Assembly (NCBI GenBank): GCA_041740995.1
Contig: JBGSKY010000123.1
Coordinates: forward strand, 1-9,753
Reading direction: 5' to 3'
DNA: 9,753 nt
Source of the DNA: JBGSKY01 sp041740995
Lineage (GTDB): Bacteria; Planctomycetota; Planctomycetia; Pirellulales; Pirellulaceae
Shown here: positions 1 to 6,644 of the stretch, piece after piece
Layout of the letters: every line of letters starts with the position of its first letter
Numbering within the stretch: position 1 is the first letter of the stretch
The notes under the pieces: model-generated
The model's input: the letters and a program-made list of their open reading frames with translations, nothing else
The model's database searches: none
What the model was told of the DNA's origin: nothing
Translations under genes and position numbers: made by a program

Positions 1-85
1 GCTCATCTCCGTTGAACCGCCCGGTGCGGATCCGCACGCCGGGTGGTGTGGGGAGGACGGGCCGCGAGGCCCGGCCTTACCCGAT
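1..85 (+). mobile_element. Group II intron, 3' end only (domains V and VI)
   Basis: This is the catalytic 3' end of a self-splicing retroelement whose body and reverse transcriptase would lie left of the window. Domain V spans 17-46. The lower helix 17-24 pairs with 39-46, the upper helix TGCG 25-28 pairs with CGCA 33-36 around a GATC loop, and the two-base CG bulge at 37-38 is the hallmark of the domain V active site. The triad position (18-20) reads CGC, as known for subgroup IIC; most other classes have AGC. Domain VI follows: CGGGCC 58-63 pairs with GGCCCG 68-73 around a GCGA loop, with a basal stem 51-56 against 75-82. A79 (with T78) is bulged at the expected branch-point place. The intron should end at CCGAT, position 85. 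Domain V is only 30 nt, because of the short distal helix. Subclass and activity cannot be settled without the rest of the intron. Confidence 0.8.
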
Positions 86-96
86 TCGTATGAAAA

Positions 97-1080
97 TTAA
101 ACGCGAGCGAATCGTTTTCGCAAACGTACGGAGACACCACCTAACGCGGCCACTCCTAGCAGCAGCATCGTCGTCGGCTCAGGTACGGCGGTAACGCGGA
201 TGTCGTCGATCAGTGTCACGTTCAATAAACTTCTGTTCGGATCCGTGGATACACCGGTGTTGGTATCGTGATGTCCGAACAATATGTTTCCTCCGCCAAG
301 GGTGACCGTGCTCAAATTGACGGTCGCAATCCTTAAACCATCGATCGACCAAGTCGCTGTGTTTACACCCAAAGCTGTATCGTTTACCACGTCGATAACC
401 ACACTACGCCATGTAAAGGCTGTCTCACCGGGGTCTGTGGAGCCCGTTTGCCCCGGAAAGAGTGCTACCTGATCCAGTGGAGCACTTTGTGGAGCAAAGC
501 CGCTGTAATAGAGGTTACTATTATTGACGGCACCCGACGGGGCAGCATAAACAGGATCCCCGCTCGCGTAGCTTGCAATTGCCGCGGAGCTGTAGGCGCG
601 ATAGTCAGCTGCACTGCCTCCATCAAGCGTGTGTGCAAATACGACACTTGCCGGATTAGAACCCACTAAGAAATTAGTGTTACCAGTGCTCCCAATCCCG
701 TAGGTAGACATCTGAGTTGTCCCACTCCCACCTGGCCCTAATGGTCCAACATAATTTTGCCAAATGTTGAAGTTGACTCGGTAACTGCCGCTGAAACTTT
801 GCCCTGTTGGCGAGGCGTTGATGCCTCCAAACACGGCCGCAGAATTGTTCGCAGTTAACTTCAGTCCGCGCGTGCCACCGCCCGGAGCACTCGGCACTCC
901 AATTGCGGAATAGTCATAGAAGAAATCAGCAATGCCGTCGGTAGCGCCAGTATTCGTAGTCCAATTAGCGCTATCATCAACTTCAAAATTCTGTGAGTAC
1001 AGAACGACCTCTGCTCGCGACACGGATCCAAAACTGGCGATCATCCCTGACAAAACCAACCCTACCAAAAAACGGTTCAT
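97..1080 (-). CDS. PEP-CTERM sorting-domain secreted protein
   Basis: Predicted exported or surface protein of 327 residues with no recognised enzymatic motif. It has an N-terminal signal peptide (MNRF, then a hydrophobic stretch, with likely cleavage after SRA near residue 23). The body is rich in Gly, Ser, Thr and Asn, resembling a beta-sandwich or lectin-like passenger, although I cannot name the fold. The C terminus is a classic PEP-CTERM tripartite signal: V-PEP at about residues 299-302, a hydrophobic helix (TTMLLLGVAALGGVSV), then the basic tail RLRKRFARV. In characterised systems this signal is recognised by an exosortase, which is not encoded here. ATG at 1080 is preferred over the in-frame TTG one codon upstream, because GGAGAG at 1086-1091 lies 5 nt from the ATG. 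The gene is convergent with the group II intron, whose predicted end is 11 bases beyond the stop codon. The passenger's function is unknown; structural surface or exopolysaccharide-associated roles are common guesses for the family. Confidence 0.88.
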   Translation of the reverse strand: MNRFLVGLVLSGMIASFGSVSRAEVVLYSQNFEVDDSANWTTNTGATDGIADFFYDYSAIGVPSAPGGGTRGLKLTANNSAAVFGGINASPTGQSFSGSYRVNFNIWQNYVGPLGPGGSGTTQMSTYGIGSTGNTNFLVGSNPASVVFAHTLDGGSAADYRAYSSAAIASYASGDPVYAAPSGAVNNSNLYYSGFAPQSAPLDQVALFPGQTGSTDPGETAFTWRSVVIDVVNDTALGVNTATWSIDGLRIATVNLSTVTLGGGNILFGHHDTNTGVSTDPNRSLLNVTLIDDIRVTAVPEPTTMLLLGVAALGGVSVRLRKRFARV

Positions 1081-1085
1081 CAAAG

Positions 1086-1091
1086 CTCTCC
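1086..1091 (-). promoter_or_regulatory. Ribosome binding site that sets the PEP-CTERM gene start
   Basis: On the minus strand GGAGAG is followed by CTTTG and then ATG at 1080. A TTG codon at 1083 would also open the frame, but it would leave only 2 nt of spacing, so the ATG is the better start. This is one of the few clear Shine-Dalgarno sites in the window. Confidence 0.6.
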
Positions 1092-1680
1092 ATTCGGTCG
1101 TCGAAATTGTAAAAACTTGTTTTGGCTATCGCGTCATGGGAGATAGAAGTATTCCGAAATTCGTAAAGACATGCGGAACGTACTAACCAAACCGATCGAA
1201 AATAGTCCAAACGCTGCACGATAACAAGAAGCGAACGCCAAATCCCCAATTTTTATGAGTCAACGTGCCAGGTATACGCCCTTAACCGTCCTTAGCGTAG
1301 CCTCCTGAGCACAATGAGGCGCCGTGATTTTGGGCGAAACCCTTTAAAAACAACAAACAAAAGGTGCCACGACAACAACCTCCGAGTCGCTGCCGAATGT
1401 GAAGGGCAAACGCAACTGAATAACCAGCTTGAATGATCCCTTTGGAATCATGGTATCGATCGCGACGCTTCTTGCATTACACGGGGCACGATTCGTCCGG
1501 GCCGATGCTTCACACGACAGGTCGATACCTCCCGTAGCAACCGTAAGCCTTAAGATGCTTGTTCCGTTGTGCCGACGGTCGAGTTCCACAAACGTCCAAG
1601 GCATGCGATGCTTGGATCAACCTTACAACATCATGCGCATACTTCCGCGGGGTTGCATTGGATGATGCGTCTTCTTGTTG
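1092..1680. other. Long intergenic region without a convincing gene
   Basis: About 590 bases lie between the promoter side of the PEP-CTERM gene and the 3' end of the racemase gene. The right part should hold the end of the three-gene transcript and the left part the PEP-CTERM promoter. A loose sigma70-like candidate on the minus strand reads TTTACG, then 16 bases, then TATCTC; I would not rely on it. A minor inverted repeat, GCCTC at 1300-1304 and GAGGC at 1316-1320, has no T run and is not a convincing terminator. CATCAT at 1629-1634 and ATGATG at 1662-1667 could pair across a 27-base loop just downstream of the racemase stop. The 86-codon minus-strand frame at 1344-1604 has no ribosome binding site or recognisable motif. 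No tRNA-like fold was found. The region may contain an untranslated RNA or gene remnants, but nothing in it shows this directly. Confidence 0.5.
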
Positions 1681-3102
1681 CTATTCCACTTCAGATTCGA
1701 TGAGCCGCTTCCAAACTTCAGGCAGCCGATTCTGGATCAGTTGTCGGCCCGTGGCGGGAAGCATGTTCACTCGCATGGGAACGACGCGGGTATCTTCCAA
1801 CTGAAGATTTCCGGTCTCCCTTCCATACTTGTAGGCAACGGTCAGCTCGCCGGTAGGGGTACGTGCGGGTGGTTCAACGTTTGGTGATGCTACCGACAAA
1901 AAGAACGCGTGTTCATCAAGAATGGATCGCTGATCACCTTTAATCCGCAGACGCTCGGCAGCAAGTTTTCGAAAGAGCTCTTTCGCCACCAACTCCGCCG
2001 GGTTGATCAGCTGAACTTCTTCGGCAATGAGGCGTCGATAGGGAAAGCTTCCGTTGTTATCAGGGTCCGATTCGCGAACTCGCTCGAAGGCGTTCACGAT
2101 TTCATCTTGAACGAGCGGAAAATGGGTGCAGCCAAGAACCACCATTTGGATAGGCTTGGTGTTTCCCGTTTGGCGATAGGTTTCGACTAGCGCCGTTACG
2201 TCGTCACGCACGTAATCAACAACGGCGTCGCCACTCGACTGACTTTCGGTTTTGGTGAACGCTGGGTCGCCCTCGATAGCACCCGCCAGGGCGGCCGACC
2301 CTTGTTGAATCACCGTTGGGACTCTCTTGCCAGCGATGCCAGTGGCGCGACCGATCGCCTTCGGGTAAGCCAGACTGTTGCAAGTTCCGACGGTCGCCAT
2401 GACGGCAATGGTCTTGGGGTCATCATTTGCCGTGATTAGCTCATTGACGCCACGCGCGCCTGATTCGACGACACCAACGACGAAAACGGGAATGCCCCAA
2501 GCTTGAATCGCGTCACGAACATCTTCCAAACCATACGCGGTTGCCGTATTGCATGCGATCACAATGGCTTTGACGGGAGGTTTATCGAATCGTGGTTCAG
2601 AGGCGGTAGGAGAGTCCCAACTCCGTTTTCCTAGCAGAAAAAGCGTGTCCTTGAGGATCAGTTCTCGCAGAAAGTCCTCCTTCCCATAGGACGCATAATT
2701 CCCATAAGGCATGTTGGCTTGATCGCCAAAATAGATGAAACGTTCTTTCTCGAAATCAGCACGACCGTCTGGACCAGGAAGTAAGTTTTCATTGTCAAAT
2801 GCGTCGAGCGTTAGGATGGCCTCGAGCACGGTCAGTCCTCCGATGCCCGAATCGAACACGCCAATGGGAAGTTCCGTTAGATCGCCTTCATACGCGGACT
2901 TATCAAAACGATAAGGTCCTTCTCCGCTAAGTTGCGAATTGGCGTGAACGATGACTTGGTTGACCACCGAATCGACCGGTGGATCAGCCGCGGCACCGGA
3001 GCCGAGCAGTGATGCGATCGAGAGAACCGGTACGATTTTTAGATTGTTCAACACCGTTATCGCTTTCGAACGTTTGAGACCGTGCATTGGTTGATTGACC
3101 AT
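1681..3102 (-). CDS. Glutamate/aspartate racemase family protein with signal peptide and extensions
   Basis: Member of the cofactor-independent Asp/Glu racemase superfamily, closest in motifs to MurI, which interconverts L- and D-glutamate using two cysteines. Visible motifs, in order: FDSGIGG (Asp84), YFGDQANMPYG (about 124-134), ACNTATA with Cys184, ATVGTCNSLAY (236-246), and LGCTHFPL with Cys325. Both catalytic cysteines and the general MurI layout are therefore intact. At 473 residues it is far longer than the usual 260-290. It has an N-terminal lead of about 75 residues containing a basic stretch (KRSK) and a hydrophobic segment ending GAAA-D near residue 40, which looks like a signal peptide. 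There is an insertion after DSGIGG (about 100-120), another near 158-175, and a C-terminal extension from about 405. It is the last gene of the run: its ATG directly follows the TGA of the deacylase gene, suggesting translational coupling. A second start at Met6 is possible. MurI proteins are normally cytoplasmic, so the inferred export is the odd point. Substrate (Glu or Asp) and location are not proven. Confidence 0.85.
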   Translation of the reverse strand: MVNQPMHGLKRSKAITVLNNLKIVPVLSIASLLGSGAAADPPVDSVVNQVIVHANSQLSGEGPYRFDKSAYEGDLTELPIGVFDSGIGGLTVLEAILTLDAFDNENLLPGPDGRADFEKERFIYFGDQANMPYGNYASYGKEDFLRELILKDTLFLLGKRSWDSPTASEPRFDKPPVKAIVIACNTATAYGLEDVRDAIQAWGIPVFVVGVVESGARGVNELITANDDPKTIAVMATVGTCNSLAYPKAIGRATGIAGKRVPTVIQQGSAALAGAIEGDPAFTKTESQSSGDAVVDYVRDDVTALVETYRQTGNTKPIQMVVLGCTHFPLVQDEIVNAFERVRESDPDNNGSFPYRRLIAEEVQLINPAELVAKELFRKLAAERLRIKGDQRSILDEHAFFLSVASPNVEPPARTPTGELTVAYKYGRETGNLQLEDTRVVPMRVNMLPATGRQLIQNRLPEVWKRLIESEVE

Positions 3103-4713
3103 TCATTCATTGCCTGCGTCGGACGATTTATGTCGCAATGCCTTCCCCGTAAGTGCACCCGTTGGCGTGCCTTCAAAAACTGCGGGCTTGCCAGCGACGA
3201 ATACATATTTCATTCCGGTTGAGTAGCGGTACGGAGAGTCAAACGTCGCCAGATCCATCAGTTGACTTGGATCGAAGCCGGCGATGTCCGCCACGTATCC
3301 GGCTCGAAGATATCCACGATCATCCAAATGAAGAATATCCGCTGGCAAACCGCTGCAACTACGGATCGCTGACGCCAGCGTCACAACCTTTTCTTGGATC
3401 GCGTAATATCCCAGTTTGCGAGTGAAGGTTCCGAAGCTGCGCGGATGCGGACGATCGGCAGTCGGGATTTTTGAGCCACCATCCGATGCCGTTGCCACCC
3501 AGGGAAGTTGCATCGCGAAGCGGACTTCTTCTTCGTTCATTCCGAAGTTTACTACTGCGGCACCGCCGGCACGCACAATCTCTTCGATGATTTCAACTTC
3601 TTTGCGACCTTCAAGCTCCGCGATCGTGGTGAGATCCTTACCGACCCAATCCTGCCTTGAGCGAAACGTGGCGATGACAATTCGATTCTTCAACGTCTGC
3701 TCTTTCTTAATCTCTTCCCTCAATTTGCGGCCCACTTCTTCGTCGTCAAACCTTTCGATGAGCGATTGGCTGCCGCCTTCCCGTGCCCAGGTCGGAATCA
3801 CCATTGCTTCTAATGAGGTGGAACTGGCGATGTAAGGGTACTGATCCGCGGTCACGGCCAGTCCTTCGGTTCTCGCCTCTTCAATGATCGAAGCGGCGAC
3901 TCGCAATCCACCCCAGGCATCCATGCCTGACGCTTTGATATGGGAAACGTGAACAGGCAACTCGGCGCGGCGACCGATCTCGATCGCTTCGCGAACCGCG
4001 TCAATCAAGCCTGTCCCTTCATTGCGAATGTGGCTGGCGTAGATCCCGTCATGGCGACTAACGACGGAAGCGATCTCGACCAATTCATCGGTGTCTGCAT
4101 ACGTGCCGGGCGTATAAATCAATCCGGTTGACATTCCCCAAGCGCCTTCGAGCATCGCTGTCTCCGCCAGCGATTTCATTTGCGCTAGCTCCTCGTCCGT
4201 CGGCACACGTCGCACGTCGCCGAAAACTTGCGAGCGAAGCGACCCGTGCGGCAACAAGTGAATGACGTTGGTTCCAGCGCCGGCAGAGTCGATTTGTTCA
4301 AAGTACTTTGCGACGTCGACTCGCCCTGCGCCGCAATTGCCAGTGACAACCGTCGTGCACCCTTGCGTCAAATAGTTTGTGCTGGCTCGAGTCGCTGGAT
4401 CCACGATGGGGTCGTCGCTGTGGTTGTGCAAATCGATGAAACCGGGGCAGATCACCAGCCCTTCGCAGTCAACGACTTGTCCAATGACGCCGTGTTCGAA
4501 CTCACCGATCGCCACAATTTTCCCGTCGGCGATCGCGATGTCAGCAACCACACCCTCGGCGCCCGAGCCGTCGAATAATGTTCCTCCTGCCAGAAGCCAG
4601 TCCGCATCTGTCGCCTGCGCAAACGTCGGCTGAGCCCGTCCGACAAGCAGAACGAACACCACAAATATCAAAACCACTCTTGGGAAGCAGAGACTAATAG
4701 CTTTCATGGGCAT
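3103..4713 (-). CDS. Exported N-acyl-D-amino-acid deacylase (D-aminoacylase family)
   Basis: Amidohydrolase-superfamily metalloenzyme of 536 residues. In this family the enzyme hydrolyses N-acyl-D-amino acids to the free D-amino acid and a carboxylate. A strong hydrophobic segment (residues 12-25) followed by FAQA-TD near residue 35 is a signal peptide, so the enzyme should act in the periplasm or outside. The beta-sandwich start AGGTLFDGSG (42-51) precedes the metal motif GFIDLHNHSD (His96, His98). Further ligands and catalytic residues follow: GNCG (Cys127), SHIRNEG (His228), VHVSHIK (His258), TADQYPY (288-294) and TASDGG (Asp411). The HPRSFGTF segment (423-430) is also typical of the family. 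All key residues seem present and the length is normal for an exported member. It lies 52 bases downstream of the GGT gene and abuts the racemase gene. The start is uncertain: ATG at 4713 or ATG at 4707, neither with a strong ribosome binding site. The acyl group and side chain preferred cannot be read from sequence, and some relatives are dihydroorotase- or dipeptidase-like. Confidence 0.9.
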   Translation of the reverse strand: MPMKAISLCFPRVVLIFVVFVLLVGRAQPTFAQATDADWLLAGGTLFDGSGAEGVVADIAIADGKIVAIGEFEHGVIGQVVDCEGLVICPGFIDLHNHSDDPIVDPATRASTNYLTQGCTTVVTGNCGAGRVDVAKYFEQIDSAGAGTNVIHLLPHGSLRSQVFGDVRRVPTDEELAQMKSLAETAMLEGAWGMSTGLIYTPGTYADTDELVEIASVVSRHDGIYASHIRNEGTGLIDAVREAIEIGRRAELPVHVSHIKASGMDAWGGLRVAASIIEEARTEGLAVTADQYPYIASSTSLEAMVIPTWAREGGSQSLIERFDDEEVGRKLREEIKKEQTLKNRIVIATFRSRQDWVGKDLTTIAELEGRKEVEIIEEIVRAGGAAVVNFGMNEEEVRFAMQLPWVATASDGGSKIPTADRPHPRSFGTFTRKLGYYAIQEKVVTLASAIRSCSGLPADILHLDDRGYLRAGYVADIAGFDPSQLMDLATFDSPYRYSTGMKYVFVAGKPAVFEGTPTGALTGKALRHKSSDAGNE

Positions 4714-4765
4714 CGTCTGGACTCATTAGAAACTTGTTACAAATGATGGCGGCGAACTGCCATGG

Positions 4766-6475
4766 CTAAAGACCGATCGCTTTACCGGGAACACGTGGGT
4801 CCGAGATGCCAATCAAGTCATTGTCGTCTGTGCGCTGGATGGCTTGGACAATTGCTGCCGTTTCGAGCTCCTCGATGTCGTGGCCGAGTTCGGACAACTC
4901 TTTACGGATGCCAGCGTCAAAACTCTTTTCAATGCAAAGCTTGTTCGGTAACCACTGGTGATGCAAACGCGGATGCCGTATCGCGTCGGCTAAAGAGAGC
5001 TTGCCATCAAGATGATGAACGATAGCCATGACTACCTGAGTGATGATCTTGGGGCCACCGGCCGCGCCAACGGTGAACACCGGTTCGCCGTTCTTCAACA
5101 CAATGGTCGGGCTCATTGCCGACAGTGGTCGCTTCTTGGCCTCGACCGCATTGGCATCCCCGCCAATCATTCCAAAAGCATTCGGAACACCGGGTTGCGC
5201 CGAAAAGTCATCAAGCGTATTGTTCAGGACGATCCCTGTGCCCGGAATGATGATCTTCGATCCGAACGAAGTGTTGATCGTTGCCGTGATCGCGACCCAG
5301 TTTCCTTCAGCATCCGCGGCCGTGATATGAGTGGTATGTTTTTGAAAGACGTCCGTTGTCCAGTTCGGTGGGGTGCCATTGGTATCAACACTAGACACCG
5401 CATGACGCTTTATCCGTTTCGCCAATTGTGACGCGTAATCTTTGCTGATAAGTCCGCGGGGAACAGGCGTGAAATCGGCGTCCCCCAGCCATCGCGTACG
5501 ATCTGCAAAGGATAGTTTCATTGCTTCGGCGATGACGTGATAAGCTTCCGCCGGGCGATGCTTGAAAGAATCCGCAAGATCAAAGTTTTCCAAGATGTTC
5601 AAAATCTGTGCGACCTGAACACCGCCCGACGTGGGCGGCGGGAAACCAACGATCTGGTAATCGCGATACGACGTCAGAATGGGTTCACGCTGGATCGGTT
5701 GGTAGCTACTAAAATCTTCCGCCGTGATTTGCCCGTCATTGCTCCGCATCCATCGTTCCACTTGCTCCGCATAATCGCCTTTGTAAAACCAGTCTTCATC
5801 CTCAGCGATGCGACGATAAGACTTTGCGAGGTCAGGCATTCGAAGGATCTCGCCTTCGACATAGGCCGACGTGTCGGGCTTCAGAAGAATTCGGGAAGCC
5901 TCGGGAAACATTGCGATCAAGTCTCTGTTTTCCCTGATGTTTCTTGCGAAGTTGCTGTCGACCTTGAATCCGTTCTCTGCGATCTCAGCGGCGGCAAGTA
6001 AATGTGGTTTCAGTGTCAGCTTCGCACCCGACTTCATCGCCTTTTGATAGGCCGCTAGCGCGCCCGGAACGCCAATCGCCAGCGCACCATCTTGACTTAA
6101 CGTGGGAACCGCGACGCCGTCTCGAACATACATGTCGCGAGTTGCTGACTCCGGTGCCGTTTCACGTCCGTCGATGGCGAGCAGAGTTCCATCGACGCGA
6201 CGAATCAGTATTAAGCAGCCACCGCCCAAACCGGAATTATGGCCGTCAACAACGCCCAGCGTTACCGCAGCGGCAATCGCCGCATCAATCGCATTGCCAC
6301 CTTGTTCAAACGCATTGCGGCCCGCTTCGGACGCAGCCGGGTGAACGGTCGCGATGACACCCCGCTGGCCGGTTGCAGTGTCAGCAAAAGCCGGCTGCTG
6401 AAAAATCGTCACCACAAGACAAATGACCGCTGCGATTGGAAATGAAACCGTTGGATGCAAATTATTCTTGGTCAT
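4766..6475 (-). CDS. ggt: Gamma-glutamyltranspeptidase (glutathione hydrolase), exported
   Basis: N-terminal nucleophile hydrolase that cleaves gamma-glutamyl bonds, in glutathione or other gamma-glutamyl compounds, and hydrolyses or transfers the glutamyl group. It has 569 residues, normal for the family. The signal peptide has a hydrophobic core at about 12-27 and cleavage after AFA near residue 31. Motifs match the E. coli enzyme well. DGRETAP carries Arg104, which binds the substrate carboxylate. KHTTH contains the predicted nucleophile Thr381, which becomes the new N terminus after self-cleavage into large and small subunits, followed by NTSFGS (401-406). Asp422/Asp423 lie in LDDFS, the lid-loop region PGVPNAFGMIGGDANAV (428-444) is present, and KRPLSAMSPT (448-457) and GAAGGPKIIT (470-479) provide the Ser and Gly-Gly oxyanion residues. 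It is the first gene of the minus-strand run, facing the divergent region. No clear Shine-Dalgarno precedes ATG 6475. The family is secure. Whether the physiological substrate is glutathione, a peptidoglycan fragment or a glutamyl polymer is open. Confidence 0.95.
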   Translation of the reverse strand: MTKNNLHPTVSFPIAAVICLVVTIFQQPAFADTATGQRGVIATVHPAASEAGRNAFEQGGNAIDAAIAAAVTLGVVDGHNSGLGGGCLILIRRVDGTLLAIDGRETAPESATRDMYVRDGVAVPTLSQDGALAIGVPGALAAYQKAMKSGAKLTLKPHLLAAAEIAENGFKVDSNFARNIRENRDLIAMFPEASRILLKPDTSAYVEGEILRMPDLAKSYRRIAEDEDWFYKGDYAEQVERWMRSNDGQITAEDFSSYQPIQREPILTSYRDYQIVGFPPPTSGGVQVAQILNILENFDLADSFKHRPAEAYHVIAEAMKLSFADRTRWLGDADFTPVPRGLISKDYASQLAKRIKRHAVSSVDTNGTPPNWTTDVFQKHTTHITAADAEGNWVAITATINTSFGSKIIIPGTGIVLNNTLDDFSAQPGVPNAFGMIGGDANAVEAKKRPLSAMSPTIVLKNGEPVFTVGAAGGPKIITQVVMAIVHHLDGKLSLADAIRHPRLHHQWLPNKLCIEKSFDAGIRKELSELGHDIEELETAAIVQAIQRTDDNDLIGISDPRVPGKAIGL

Positions 6476-6644
6476 GAAGCATGTCTTATGGGCGGATCAA
6501 TCCACGGGTGCAAAAAACGATGTAACCAAACCAACCACTCGCTTGGAACTTCGACAGCAAGTGATGGCAACCGCGTTTCCGTCAACATCAGGGCGAGTAC
6601 GATACGTATTCTTCGCTTGGACATCCTACTAGGAAACCGCAGTC
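6476..6644. promoter_or_regulatory. Divergent promoter region between ggt and the PBP-like fusion gene
   Basis: These 169 bases separate two outward-facing genes and should carry promoters for both the three-gene run (minus) and the fusion gene (plus). For the plus gene, TACGAT at 6598-6603 is a possible -10 element, with only a poor -35 (TTTCCG at 6575-6580, 17 bases upstream). AGGAAA at 6631-6636 is a reasonable ribosome binding site for ATG 6645. No good minus-strand promoter, operator palindrome or riboswitch-like fold was recognised. Confidence 0.4.

Noticed and set aside
12..194. 60-codon plus-strand frame across the intron end
   Set aside because: It runs through the domain V/VI structure and across the splice boundary into the antisense of the PEP-CTERM tail; the RNA explanation fits the sequence far better.
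983..1249. 88-codon minus-strand frame overlapping the start of the PEP-CTERM gene
   Set aside because: It overlaps the signal-peptide region of a well supported gene in another frame and has no family features.
1300..1320. Inverted repeat GCCTC/GAGGC as a terminator
   Set aside because: A 5-bp stem with an 11-base loop, no T run on either strand, and nearly 400 bases beyond the racemase stop codon.
1344..1604. 86-codon minus-strand reading frame in the long gap
   Set aside because: No nearby ribosome binding site, no recognisable motif or membrane segment, and a stop only a few codons upstream of its ATG. It may be chance or a remnant, but nothing supports a gene.
3416..3835. 139-codon plus-strand frame inside the deacylase gene
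   Set aside because: It is antisense to a segment coding for conserved family motifs; its low-complexity Ser/Arg/Pro-rich composition is typical of a shadow frame.
5537..6001. 154-codon plus-strand frame inside ggt
   Set aside because: It is antisense to a well conserved GGT coding region and has no independent start signal or motif.
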